Shown here one piece after another: positions 19,299-27,900 of a DNA stretch of 64,000 bases. A program made the translations under genes and the position numbers. Positions within the stretch are counted from its first letter, which is position 1. Every line of letters begins with the position of its first letter. A model generated the notes under the pieces. That model did no database searches. It was not told where the DNA came from and saw only the letters and a program-made list of their open reading frames with translations. Source of the DNA: Pseudomonas orientalis (lineage in GTDB: Bacteria; Pseudomonadota; Gammaproteobacteria; Pseudomonadales; Pseudomonadaceae); the NCBI RefSeq assembly GCF_022807995.1, contig NZ_CP094351.1, forward strand, positions 3,131,001 to 3,195,000, in the 5' to 3' direction.

Positions 19299-20619
19299 AT
19301 TGCACCACCCTGCGCACCGTCGTCAGTGCCTCACGTAACGCCGTCATCGACACCGACCCCAGCGCCAGGCGCAACGCATGGGGCACCTGGGCGGAGACGG
19401 CAAAGGGTTCGGCGGTGGACACGCAAATACCCTCGCGCTGCAAGCTCATGGCCACCTGATCGGCGCGGGCGTCTTCGGTGAGCGGCAGCCACAGGAAATA
19501 CGACGAAGGATGGCTGATATAGCTCAGCCCCGTGAGCACTTGCGCCGCCACCCGTTGCCGCGCCTGGGCGTCTTCGCGTTTTTGCGCCTCCAGCCGCGCA
19601 ACGGTGCCGTCTTCGAGCCAGGCCACGGCGATCGCACTCATCACCCCCGGTACGTTCCAGGTGGTTGCCATCAGGGTGCGCTCCAGGTACTTGACCCAAG
19701 CCAGAGGTGCCGCGACAAAACCCACGCGCAATCCCGTGGCGACACTCTTGGAAAACCCACCGACATACACCGTCCGCTCAGGCGCCAGCGTCGCCAGCGG
19801 CGGCGGTGCGTGTTCGGCGAGAAAGGCGTAGGCGGCGTCCTCGATGATCATCAACTGATGCTCTCGGGCTATCGCCACCAGGCGCTCGCGCTGCGCCAGG
19901 CTCATCACCCAGCCCAGCGGGTTATGCACGGTCGGTATGCTGTAGACCGCACGCACCAGGCGCGTGCGGCACAGGGCCTGCAGGTGATCCAGGTCCGGGC
20001 CGGTGGCGCTGGCCGGGATCGCGACGATTTCCAGGTGCAGGGTCTCGGCCAGCACCTTCAAGCCGGAATAGGTCAATGCGTCGACGGCAATTACGTCGCC
20101 AGGTTTGAGCAGCGCCATCATCGTGACCGCCAAGCCGTGCTGGGCACCGCTGACCAGCAACACCTGTTCGGCCTGCACCGCCAGCCCGCGATGCAACAGG
20201 TGCCGCGCGACCACCGCGCGCTCATGCGGGCGGCCGGCATGGGGTTGATAACGCAACAGCGCTTCAAGGTCGCCCGACAACGCCAGCTGGCGCAGTGCGT
20301 TGCGCAGCAGGTCTGCCTGGCCGGGCAATGAGGGGTAGTTGAAATTCAGGTCGAGCATGCCGGTCGCCACAGGCATCTGCCCGCTACCCTGCCCCGGCGG
20401 CAACGCTATCTCGCGCACAAAGGTGCCACGTCCGGTCTCACCACTGACCAGCCCCATGGCCTCCAATTCGCCGTACACGCGACTTGCCGTGGCCAGCGCC
20501 AGCCTATGGTCGGCGGCGAGTTGGCGGTGCGTGGGCAAGCGTGTGCCGGGCGGCATTTGCCCCGAGCGAATGCCTTCTGCGAACGTATCGACCAGCAACT
20601 TGTAACGGGCGCGCGGCAT
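19294..20619 (-). CDS. MocR/PdxR-type regulator (GntR HTH + aminotransferase domain)
   Basis: A 441-residue fusion: GntR winged helix (RLPTHRQLAADHRLALATASRVYGELEAMGLV, residues about 20-65) and a PLP aminotransferase-like domain with VLLVSGAQHGLAVTMMALL, AYAFLAEHAPPPL and GGFSKSVATGLRVGFV, where Lys is the PLP anchor. I chose the ATG at 20619 (MPRARYKLLV) rather than the longer start with no family support. It is divergent from the EamA exporter, 87 bases away, a common arrangement in which the MocR protein controls the exporter (inference). Confidence 0.93.
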   Translation of the reverse strand: MPRARYKLLVDTFAEGIRSGQMPPGTRLPTHRQLAADHRLALATASRVYGELEAMGLVSGETGRGTFVREIALPPGQGSGQMPVATGMLDLNFNYPSLPGQADLLRNALRQLALSGDLEALLRYQPHAGRPHERAVVARHLLHRGLAVQAEQVLLVSGAQHGLAVTMMALLKPGDVIAVDALTYSGLKVLAETLHLEIVAIPASATGPDLDHLQALCRTRLVRAVYSIPTVHNPLGWVMSLAQRERLVAIAREHQLMIIEDAAYAFLAEHAPPPLATLAPERTVYVGGFSKSVATGLRVGFVAAPLAWVKYLERTLMATTWNVPGVMSAIAVAWLEDGTVARLEAQKREDAQARQRVAAQVLTGLSYISHPSSYFLWLPLTEDARADQVAMSLQREGICVSTAEPFAVSAQVPHALRLALGSVSMTALREALTTVRRVVQW

Positions 20620-20706
20620 AGTGGTGTATCCATGACAATTTTTTGATTGCCACAATCTTCAACCCTAGGATGGTCCCTACGCAACTTCCCTTTTCGGACG
20701 AATTCC

Positions 20707-21597
20707 ATGGAACGCACCTCCCCGCTCAGCACCCTGGACACCCGCACCCAGGGCTGGATCAACGGTTTTATCGGCGTGCTGATTTTCAGCGGATCGTTGC
20801 CGGCCACGCGCCTGGCGGTGATGGAGTTCGACCCGGTATTCCTGACCATGATCCGCGCGACACTTGCCGCCGTCCTGGGGTTGTGCCTGCTGCGATTGTT
20901 CAAGGAAAAACGCCCCACCCGTCAACAATGGGCGCCCCTGGTCATCGTCGCGCTCGGCGTAGTGATCGGGTTTCCGCTGCTGACCGCGCTCGCGCTGCAA
21001 TACGTGACCTCGGCGCACTCCATTGTTTTCATCGGCCTGCTGCCGCTGGCAACGGCAATCTTCGGCGTGCTGCGCGGCGGTGAGCGGCCCAGGCCGGTGT
21101 TCTGGTTGTTTTCGCTGATGGGCAGTGCGCTGGTGATGGGTTATGCCTTCGCCCAGGGCCTGAGCGCCGCGCCCGCCGGGGATCTGCTGATGCTGTTGGC
21201 AGTGCTGGTCTGCGGCCTGGGCTACGCCGAGGGCGCCACGCTGTCGCGCAGCCTCGGCGGCTGGCAGGTGATTTGCTGGGCCTTGGTGATGTCGCTGCCG
21301 GTCGTCGCACCGTTGAGCGCGCTGCTGGCGCCCGCCTCGTTCACCGGCATCAGCCTGCCGGCCTGGCTGAGTCTGGGTTACGTCGCAGTGTTCAGCATGT
21401 TGATCGGCTTTGTGTTCTGGTATCGCGGCCTGGCCCAGGGTGGCATCGCCGCGGTCGGCCAGTTGCAGCTGCTGCAACCGTTCTTTGGCCTGGCCCTGGC
21501 GGCGGGCCTGCTGCATGAGCAGGTCAGCCTGGGCATGCTGCTGGTCACGGTGGCGGTGATCGGGTGCGTGGCAGGGGCCAAAAGGTTCGCGCGCTAG
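20707..21597 (+). CDS. EamA/DMT-family exporter
   Basis: A 296-residue, ten-helix drug/metabolite transporter with two EamA repeats: residues about 15-140 (GVLIFSGSLPATRLAVMEFDPVFLTMIRA... to GLLPLATAIFGVL) and about 150-290 (LLMLLAVLVCGLGYAEGATLSR... to GQLQLLQPFFGLALAAGLLHEQVS). Such proteins export amino acids or metabolites. The ATG at 20707 begins MERTSPLSTLD. The divergent MocR regulator is the likely controller; substrate unknown. Confidence 0.92.
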   Translation: MERTSPLSTLDTRTQGWINGFIGVLIFSGSLPATRLAVMEFDPVFLTMIRATLAAVLGLCLLRLFKEKRPTRQQWAPLVIVALGVVIGFPLLTALALQYVTSAHSIVFIGLLPLATAIFGVLRGGERPRPVFWLFSLMGSALVMGYAFAQGLSAAPAGDLLMLLAVLVCGLGYAEGATLSRSLGGWQVICWALVMSLPVVAPLSALLAPASFTGISLPAWLSLGYVAVFSMLIGFVFWYRGLAQGGIAAVGQLQLLQPFFGLALAAGLLHEQVSLGMLLVTVAVIGCVAGAKRFAR

Positions 21598-21666
21598 CGC
21601 TACGGCCCAAGGCCTGCTAAACAGAAGTGTCGTCCCCCGCCATACCGCTAATCGAGGACTGCACCG

Positions 21667-22554
21667 ATGACTCGTCTCACCGCCAAGGACTTCGCGCCTG
21701 AACTGCTGGAACTCTACGACGGCTACGCCCACGGCAAGCTCAACCGCCGCGAATTTCTCGACCGCGCCGCGCTGTTCACCTTCGGTGGCCTGACGGCGTC
21801 GGCCCTGCTCGCCGCCCTGAGCCCCAACTATGCGCTGGCCGAACAGGTGAAATTCACCGATCCCGATATCGTCGCCGACTACATCACCTATCCGTCGCCC
21901 AAGGGTAATGGCACGGTGCGTGGCTATCTGGTGCGGCCGGCCAAGGCCGTCGGTAAATTACCTGCGGTGGTGGTGGTGCACGAGAATCGTGGCCTGAACC
22001 CCTATATCGAAGACGTCGCGCGGCGCCTGGCCAAGGCCGGTTTTATCGCCCTGGCGCCGGACGGCCTGAGTTCCGTCGGCGGCTACCCCGGCAACGATGA
22101 AAAAGGCGTGGCCCTGCAGCAAACCGTCGACCCGACCAAGCTGATGAATGACTTCTTCGCCGCCATCGAATGGCTGATGCACCACGACAGCAGCACCGGC
22201 AAAGTCGGCATTACCGGTTTCTGTTATGGCGGCGGCGTCACCAACGCGGCGGCAGTCGCCTACCCGGAACTGGGCGCGGCCGTATCGTTCTACGGCCGCC
22301 AGCCCGAGGCCAGGGATGTGCCGCGCATCAAGGCACCGATCATGCTGCACTACGGTGAGTTGGATACGCGCATCAATGAGGGTTGGCCCGCCTACGAGCA
22401 GGCACTGAAAGCCGCAGGTACCACCTACGAAGCGTATATCTACAAGGGCACCAATCACGGTTTTCATAATGATTCGACGCCACGTTATGACGAGGCGGCG
22501 GCAAATCTCGCTTGGGAGCGCACACTGGGGTGGTTTCGCAAGTACCTCGCTTAG
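21667..22554 (+). CDS. Dienelactone hydrolase family protein (YghX-like), Tat-type signal
   Basis: A 295-residue alpha/beta hydrolase. The N-terminus carries LNRREFLDRAALFTFGGLTA, a twin-arginine motif followed by a hydrophobic stretch, suggesting Tat export or membrane anchoring. The catalytic set is visible: GFCYGGG with the nucleophile Cys (about residue 187), GELDTR with the Asp, and NHGFHND with the His. The length and layout match E. coli YghX. ATCGAGGACTGCACC before the ATG gives a fair ribosome-binding site. Substrate unknown. A strong hairpin separates it from convergent ampR. Confidence 0.92.
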   Translation: MTRLTAKDFAPELLELYDGYAHGKLNRREFLDRAALFTFGGLTASALLAALSPNYALAEQVKFTDPDIVADYITYPSPKGNGTVRGYLVRPAKAVGKLPAVVVVHENRGLNPYIEDVARRLAKAGFIALAPDGLSSVGGYPGNDEKGVALQQTVDPTKLMNDFFAAIEWLMHHDSSTGKVGITGFCYGGGVTNAAAVAYPELGAAVSFYGRQPEARDVPRIKAPIMLHYGELDTRINEGWPAYEQALKAAGTTYEAYIYKGTNHGFHNDSTPRYDEAAANLAWERTLGWFRKYLA

Positions 22555-22566
22555 ACACAATCAACC

Positions 22567-22592
22567 TGTGGAAGGGCAACTGCCCTTCCACA
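22567..22592. terminator. Terminator hairpin between yghX-like gene and ampR
   Basis: TGTGGAAGGGC, four bases, GCCCTTCCACA: a perfect 11-base stem filling the convergent gap and ending at the base before the ampR stop codon. No long T-run follows. Confidence 0.65.
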
Positions 22593-23465
22593 TCAGACGG
22601 CACTCCTCTGCAACCATCCTTTGAACGCCAGCATTGCAGGCGTTTCGGCCCGTGACTGCAAGCGCGTCAGCCAGTAACTGCCGGTGTTGATCGCCACCTC
22701 GAAGGGTTGGCGAATCACATCGCTCTCCAATTGCCGCGCAAACATCCGCGCCGGCGCCAGCGCCACGCCGATGCCCAGCAGCGCCGCGTCCATCATCGCC
22801 AACGACGAATCGAACACGATACTGCGCGGCACCAGGGTGTCTGCCGGCAGACCGGCGGCCTGGAACCACAGGCTCCATTCATCGGCGCGGTAAGAGCGCA
22901 GCAACGTATGTTTCAACAGGTCGGCCGGCGCGTGCAGCTGTTCGGCGAGGTGCGGCACACACAGCACGCTCAGCGGGGCCTCAAGCAGTTGGCAGGCCTC
23001 GGTGCCGTGCCAGGCGCCAGCGCCGAAACGGATCGCGTAATCCAGGCCTTCGGCGGCGACATCGACGCGGTTGTTGTGCGTGGACAGGCGCACGTCGATG
23101 AACGGGTAGCGGCTCTGGAAATCCGGTAAGCGCGGCAACAGCCAGCCCACCGCAAAGGTACCGACCGCGCCGACCGCCAGCACCTCGCGATAGTGCCCTG
23201 CCTCGAACTGGCCCAGCGTATGGGCAATGCGGTCGAACGATTCGCGCAGTACCGGCAACAGGGTTTCGCCCTCACGCGTAAGCATCAGCCCGCGAGGCAG
23301 GCGTTTGAACAATGTGACATTGAGTTGCGCCTCCAGGCTTTTGACCTGGTGGCTGACCGCCGCCTGAGTCACACATAGCTCGATTGCAGCTCGGGTGAAG
23401 CTCAGGTGCCGGGCGGATGCTTCGAACGCTCTTAACGCGTTGAGGGGCAAATGAGAACGCAACAT
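22593..23465 (-). CDS. ampR: LysR-family beta-lactamase regulator AmpR
   Basis: AmpR senses muropeptides from cell-wall recycling and activates ampC. The 290-residue protein matches AmpR nearly throughout: PLNALRAFEASARHLSFTRAAIELCVTQAAVSHQVKSLE as the HTH, LFKRLPRGLMLTREGE, VGAVGTFAVGWLLPRLPDF, DYAIRFGAGAWHGTEA, and LLRSYRADEWSLWFQAAGLP. The ATG at 23465 (MLRSHLPLNAL) fits family starts; the longer frame does not. It is divergent from ampC, the standard arrangement, so the 125-base gap should hold its operator. Confidence 0.95.
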   Translation of the reverse strand: MLRSHLPLNALRAFEASARHLSFTRAAIELCVTQAAVSHQVKSLEAQLNVTLFKRLPRGLMLTREGETLLPVLRESFDRIAHTLGQFEAGHYREVLAVGAVGTFAVGWLLPRLPDFQSRYPFIDVRLSTHNNRVDVAAEGLDYAIRFGAGAWHGTEACQLLEAPLSVLCVPHLAEQLHAPADLLKHTLLRSYRADEWSLWFQAAGLPADTLVPRSIVFDSSLAMMDAALLGIGVALAPARMFARQLESDVIRQPFEVAINTGSYWLTRLQSRAETPAMLAFKGWLQRSAV

Positions 23466-23590
23466 GGTGACCCCAGATTTTCTAATGGCTGGCGCGAGAT
23501 ATGATCCTTTGTCCAATGTCGACAAACTGTTTAGATTTGCCCCGCCTGCGCAGGCTGTTCATTGAGTCGATCACATTCATGGAAGCGCTA
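23466..23590. promoter_or_regulatory. ampR-ampC divergent control region
   Basis: This gap should carry both promoters and the AmpR site. A perfect 12-base palindrome GCCTGCGCAGGC lies at 23544-23555. I could not identify an unmistakable T-N11-A AmpR site by eye, so the site itself is not placed. Confidence 0.5.
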
Positions 23591-24748
23591 ATGATGCCCC
23601 AACACAACCTGTCCGCAGTGCGTAAATTCACCACCCTTGCGTTATTTATCGCCGCCGGCGACTGCCTGGCCGCCACCGACCTGCGTGCGGTGGTGGATGC
23701 CAGCGTCAAGCCCTTGATGCAACAGCAGTCCATTCCCGGCCTGGTGGTCGCCGTGGTGAAAAACGGCGAGAGGCAATACTTCAGTTACGGCATGGCCGAC
23801 GAGGACGCCAAACGTGCCGTCACCGAAAACACACTGTTCGAGGTGGGGTCGGTGAGCAAGACGTTTACCGCCACACTGGCCGGGTACGCCGTGGCGCAGG
23901 GCAAGCTCAGGCTGTCAGACCCTGCCAGCCACTACCTGGCAGCATTGCGAGGCGCCATATTCGATCACATCAGCGTACTCAACCTGGGCACTTACACCGC
24001 CGGGGGCCTACCGCTGCAATTTCCCGCCGAGGCGGACACTGCACAGCGCATGATCGGTTATTACCAACAGTGGAAACCCGACTTCACGCCAGGTGTCCGG
24101 CGTTTGTATTCCAACCCCAGCCTGGGGCTGTTCGGCTACCTGGCCGCACAGAGTCTTGGGCAGCCGTTCGATACCTTGATGCAGAACACGCTGCTGCCCA
24201 AGCTCGGACTCAACCATACCTTCGTCAACGTGCCCGCCGAGCAGAGCGGCCTGTATGCACAGGGCTATGGCCCTGACGGCAAACCGGTACGTGTCGCTCC
24301 GGGCGCCCTGGACAGCGAAGCCTACGGCATAAAGACCAGTGCCGCAGACCTGCTCCACTACGTTGAAGCGAACCTCAACCCGGCCGGCCTGGAAAATCCG
24401 CTGCAGCAGGCCATTGCGAACGTCCAGACCGGCTACTACCGAGTCGGCGCCACCACCCAGGCACTGGGCTGGGAGTACTACGCGTACCCGGTCAAGCTGC
24501 AAACCCTGATCGACGGAAACTCCACGCCGATGGCCATGGAGCCGCACACAGTCACCTGGTTGCCAGCGCCGGAGGTACAACCGGCCGATGTGCTGTTCAA
24601 CAAAACCGGCTCGACCCGTGGCTTTGGCGCCTATGTGGCATACGTACCGAGCAGGACAATGGGCGTAGTGATCCTGGCCAATAAGAATTACCCGAATGAA
24701 GAGCGGGTGAAAGTGGCCCATTCAATCCTGCGTGCCATGGACCCATGA
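23591..24748 (+). CDS. ampC: Class C beta-lactamase AmpC
   Basis: A 385-residue periplasmic serine beta-lactamase. The signal peptide (SAVRKFTTLALFIAAGDCLAA) precedes a mature start at about ATDLRAVVDAS. All three active-site motifs are present: SVSK (Ser87-x-x-Lys90), YSN (Tyr173) and KTG (Lys338). GSVSKTFTATLAGYAVAQGKL and GTYTAGGLPLQFP also match class C enzymes. ATGs at 23579, 23591 and 23594 compete; GGAAG six bases before 23591 favours that start. With ampR beside it, expression should be inducible through peptidoglycan recycling. Confidence 0.95.
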   Translation: MMPQHNLSAVRKFTTLALFIAAGDCLAATDLRAVVDASVKPLMQQQSIPGLVVAVVKNGERQYFSYGMADEDAKRAVTENTLFEVGSVSKTFTATLAGYAVAQGKLRLSDPASHYLAALRGAIFDHISVLNLGTYTAGGLPLQFPAEADTAQRMIGYYQQWKPDFTPGVRRLYSNPSLGLFGYLAAQSLGQPFDTLMQNTLLPKLGLNHTFVNVPAEQSGLYAQGYGPDGKPVRVAPGALDSEAYGIKTSAADLLHYVEANLNPAGLENPLQQAIANVQTGYYRVGATTQALGWEYYAYPVKLQTLIDGNSTPMAMEPHTVTWLPAPEVQPADVLFNKTGSTRGFGAYVAYVPSRTMGVVILANKNYPNEERVKVAHSILRAMDP

Positions 24749-24874
24749 ATCCGAGTGACTGAGCAAGGCCTCGACTCTCTGAATGCCTGACCAGACCGAA
24801 CGGGCCGGCGTCACCGGGGAAGTACCATGAAATAACTCAGCCCGGAACGTTGCGCTTGCCTCCTGCGACGAATC

Positions 24875-24909
24875 ATCGCTGCTGCACGTAAGAAGCGTGC
24901 GGCAGCGAT
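24875..24909 (+). promoter_or_regulatory. Strong hairpin in the leader of the toxin-like gene
   Basis: ATCGCTGCTGCACG, seven bases, CGTGCGGCAGCGAT: a 14-base stem with one T-G wobble, ending 11 bases before the ribosome-binding site (TGGAGG). No T-run follows. It could modulate translation or end upstream transcription with a factor. Confidence 0.55.
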
Positions 24910-24932
24910 CGTCGTCTTCCTGGAGGTCATTC

Positions 24933-27900
24933 ATGCCGGCAATTTCTCAACCCCCGATTCCCAGCCCCACCATGCAGGAGACACCCGTGTCTGCTGCTGC
25001 AGGCACTGCGACGGTACCTGCGCCACCTTCAGGACCCGGCGCCGACGTGCCCGCGTGGGTGGAACTGATCAAAAAAACCCCGCGTTACAAAGCTGACATG
25101 GCGCTCTCGGCGGCTTACGCCGATGCGCTGGTGGAGACTGCCGATGGCGCGGAACCGCAATTGCCCGTGCCTCCAGACTCCACGTTCGGGCAATGGCGCC
25201 AGCAACTCGACGCCCTGCTGGCGAGCCCCGACTTCGAGCAGTGGGCCGGCGCCAATAATATCGATCGATCCAAACCTATCCGCATCGCCCCTGCCGACGG
25301 CGTCTCACAGGCGCATATCGTCGCCTCGCTCAAGCCAACCTCACCCAGTGAGAAGGCGTCTTGGGTATTGTTCGCGGCCGGCCAGGGCAAGACGCTGCCG
25401 CACACGTGGCAACTCATCATGCAGGCCGCCAACACCTTGTCGCCAAACGGCCATTCACTTGAGGTGCCTGCAGTCGGCCGGGCATCGTCCAGCGTGCACG
25501 CTGAACGCCCTGCCTCGATCAGAGAGGTTGCCAGCTTTTATGGCGAGGTGCTGACCTCCACCGAGCAACTCGCCGTTCAACGATCCAATCAGCTCAAGCA
25601 GGCAGATTCGTTTCCCGCCGCGGACAACTCACTGTCGACGGCGCAGCTCGAGATGCGCGCCGAGGGAGAGCTTGAGCACCAACAGAAAACCTTGGGCGAC
25701 ATGTGTAACGACAACCGACTGTTCCAACAGTTGAGCAACGTTCTGGACCTGATCGACGCCGACACTGAGCCAGATGAAACCCGCCCCTACTCCATCACCA
25801 CACTGCCCACACCCGAGGCGACCGAACGTGCTGAGAAAGCCAGAGTCAAGGACCTGCTCAAAGGCACCCACCTTCAAATAGATCCGTCGTCCTGGTACTT
25901 CCAGGATGAGCAACTCATACCCGAAGACAAGGTGACACTGGAGCGATTTATCCATGACAAGTTCGGTAAAATCCCTGAGACCAGAGCAGAAATCCTCAAC
26001 CTGATAGACGTCCTCAGGCAAACGGAACCTGCAGCGCCGCCCCATGGCAATTACACCGGAGCATTGGGTTGGGAAGCGCCCGTCAGCGCGTCCGAGCAAA
26101 GGGAGCTTTATTCCCACATTGCGTACAACAACCTGCAATTGCCAGGTCTCAGCGCGTGGAAAAAGACAGATGCATTCAATTACCTGACTAAAAATCGACA
26201 CTGGACAAGCACCGAACTGCGCAACCCTGCCCATGTGCTGCGCCAGATACTTGCATCGCCAAAGGCAAGGGAACTGGAAGCCTCGCTGCAGAAAAAAATG
26301 GGCGCCGCCGAAAACTCCGACAGTTCCGACTGGGTACTGGCCGCCATGCTGTTGGGGCTGGACGCGCCAACCTGGCTGGATACACCCAAAAAAGCCAATC
26401 ACACCGCAGGATTCGATCTGGCGGATAAAGCCTTCCACGGAAAACCGCTCGACACCATCAAACAAGCGCTGGTCGAGCATCTGGTGCAGACCCGGCGTGC
26501 CTCGCAAGAGATGGCGCCCGTGGCCGCGCATCTGCTACTGGCGAGCGCGGCGCCGGAGCTTCAGGTCAAGGACATCCCCAAAGACGTGACCTATGGCTCA
26601 CCGACCTGGTTCAGCCTGAAAGCCACGGTGGCCTATATCGAAGCGAAGCAACCGGGAAGCAGTTCATTGATGAGCTTTGCCGAGGTGGTCAAGTATGGCG
26701 AAGTCAACCCGATCGGTGATGACGATCAAACCTTGCTCAATGAGGTCAAGCAGGCTGCGGTCATTGACTGGGCCTTGGCCTATGGCGTACTCAAACCCTC
26801 GGCGACGGGTGAGTATTCGACCGAACAGCTGAACGCTGCGCACACGACCTTCAGTGAAGTCATGAGCGGGCTGAAGAAGATTACGCAGGAGGTGAACGCA
26901 CCTGTGCCCCTGCAAAAGTCGATGGCATTGGAGGTGCTCGGACAGCACATAAAAAATGTCCCGCTTGAAGCTGCGGTCATTACCAACCCCCAGTCCAGAA
27001 CCAATAACGCACTCAACGACGGGCCTTTGCACGTCAATACCGGCCCTTACTCGTTGTTGGACATGTACCTGTCAGAGCATGCGCCGAAGCTTAAGAACGA
27101 TAACACTTGGTATTCACTCGACACCTCAAAGGTGCCGGATGGCACGATCAAACTGTTGGCCGATCTGCCCGACATCAAGTCCCGGCATCGCGAGGCGCTG
27201 GCAAGCTATCAGCAAAGCCGGACCAACGGCCTGGTCAACCTGACCAAACACCTGATCGCGCAACTGCCGATCGAAGACCGTCAGCATCTGGAATTCGGCA
27301 AACTCGACCTCTTCATCGAGGGCGCCGTCATCAAACACACCAGCTACACCCCGGCAGGCAATATCAATCACGACCAACCGTTCCCGGAACAGGCGAGCGA
27401 CAAGCGCTCATTGATCGTCCGGGCCACCCATGGCGAAAGCGTCAAGGCCTATGAATTTTGCCCGCAACAGAACACGTTGAAACCATTAAGCGACTTCAAG
27501 CCCGGCCTGCAAGGCGACTGGGCCCGCCAGCCAGCCGGCATTATCGGCGGCGACAAATTCTCCAACACCGCCATCGAGCCCTTTAAGGTTCCGGCGGGCG
27601 TGACCGGCAGCCTCGACGCCACCACGCCTGGGGACGGGGCCGTCCCCGCCTCGTACACCAGCGCCCGCAGCCAATTTCTCGGCGAGCTTCTGGCCCGTCA
27701 TACCTTTGGCAATCGCCCGCTTGATGAGTGGGTGAGCGCAACCCGTCACACCACACGGTTCAGCGAAGAAGATGAAGAGTTCGAACACAGCAAGGAACTG
27801 GTGCTGGGGTCGATACCTGGTGTGAATCTGGTCAGGAACGTAGTCAAGGGCGACTGGCTGGCCGTGGCATCCGGGCTTATATTCGACGGCGTCATGTACG

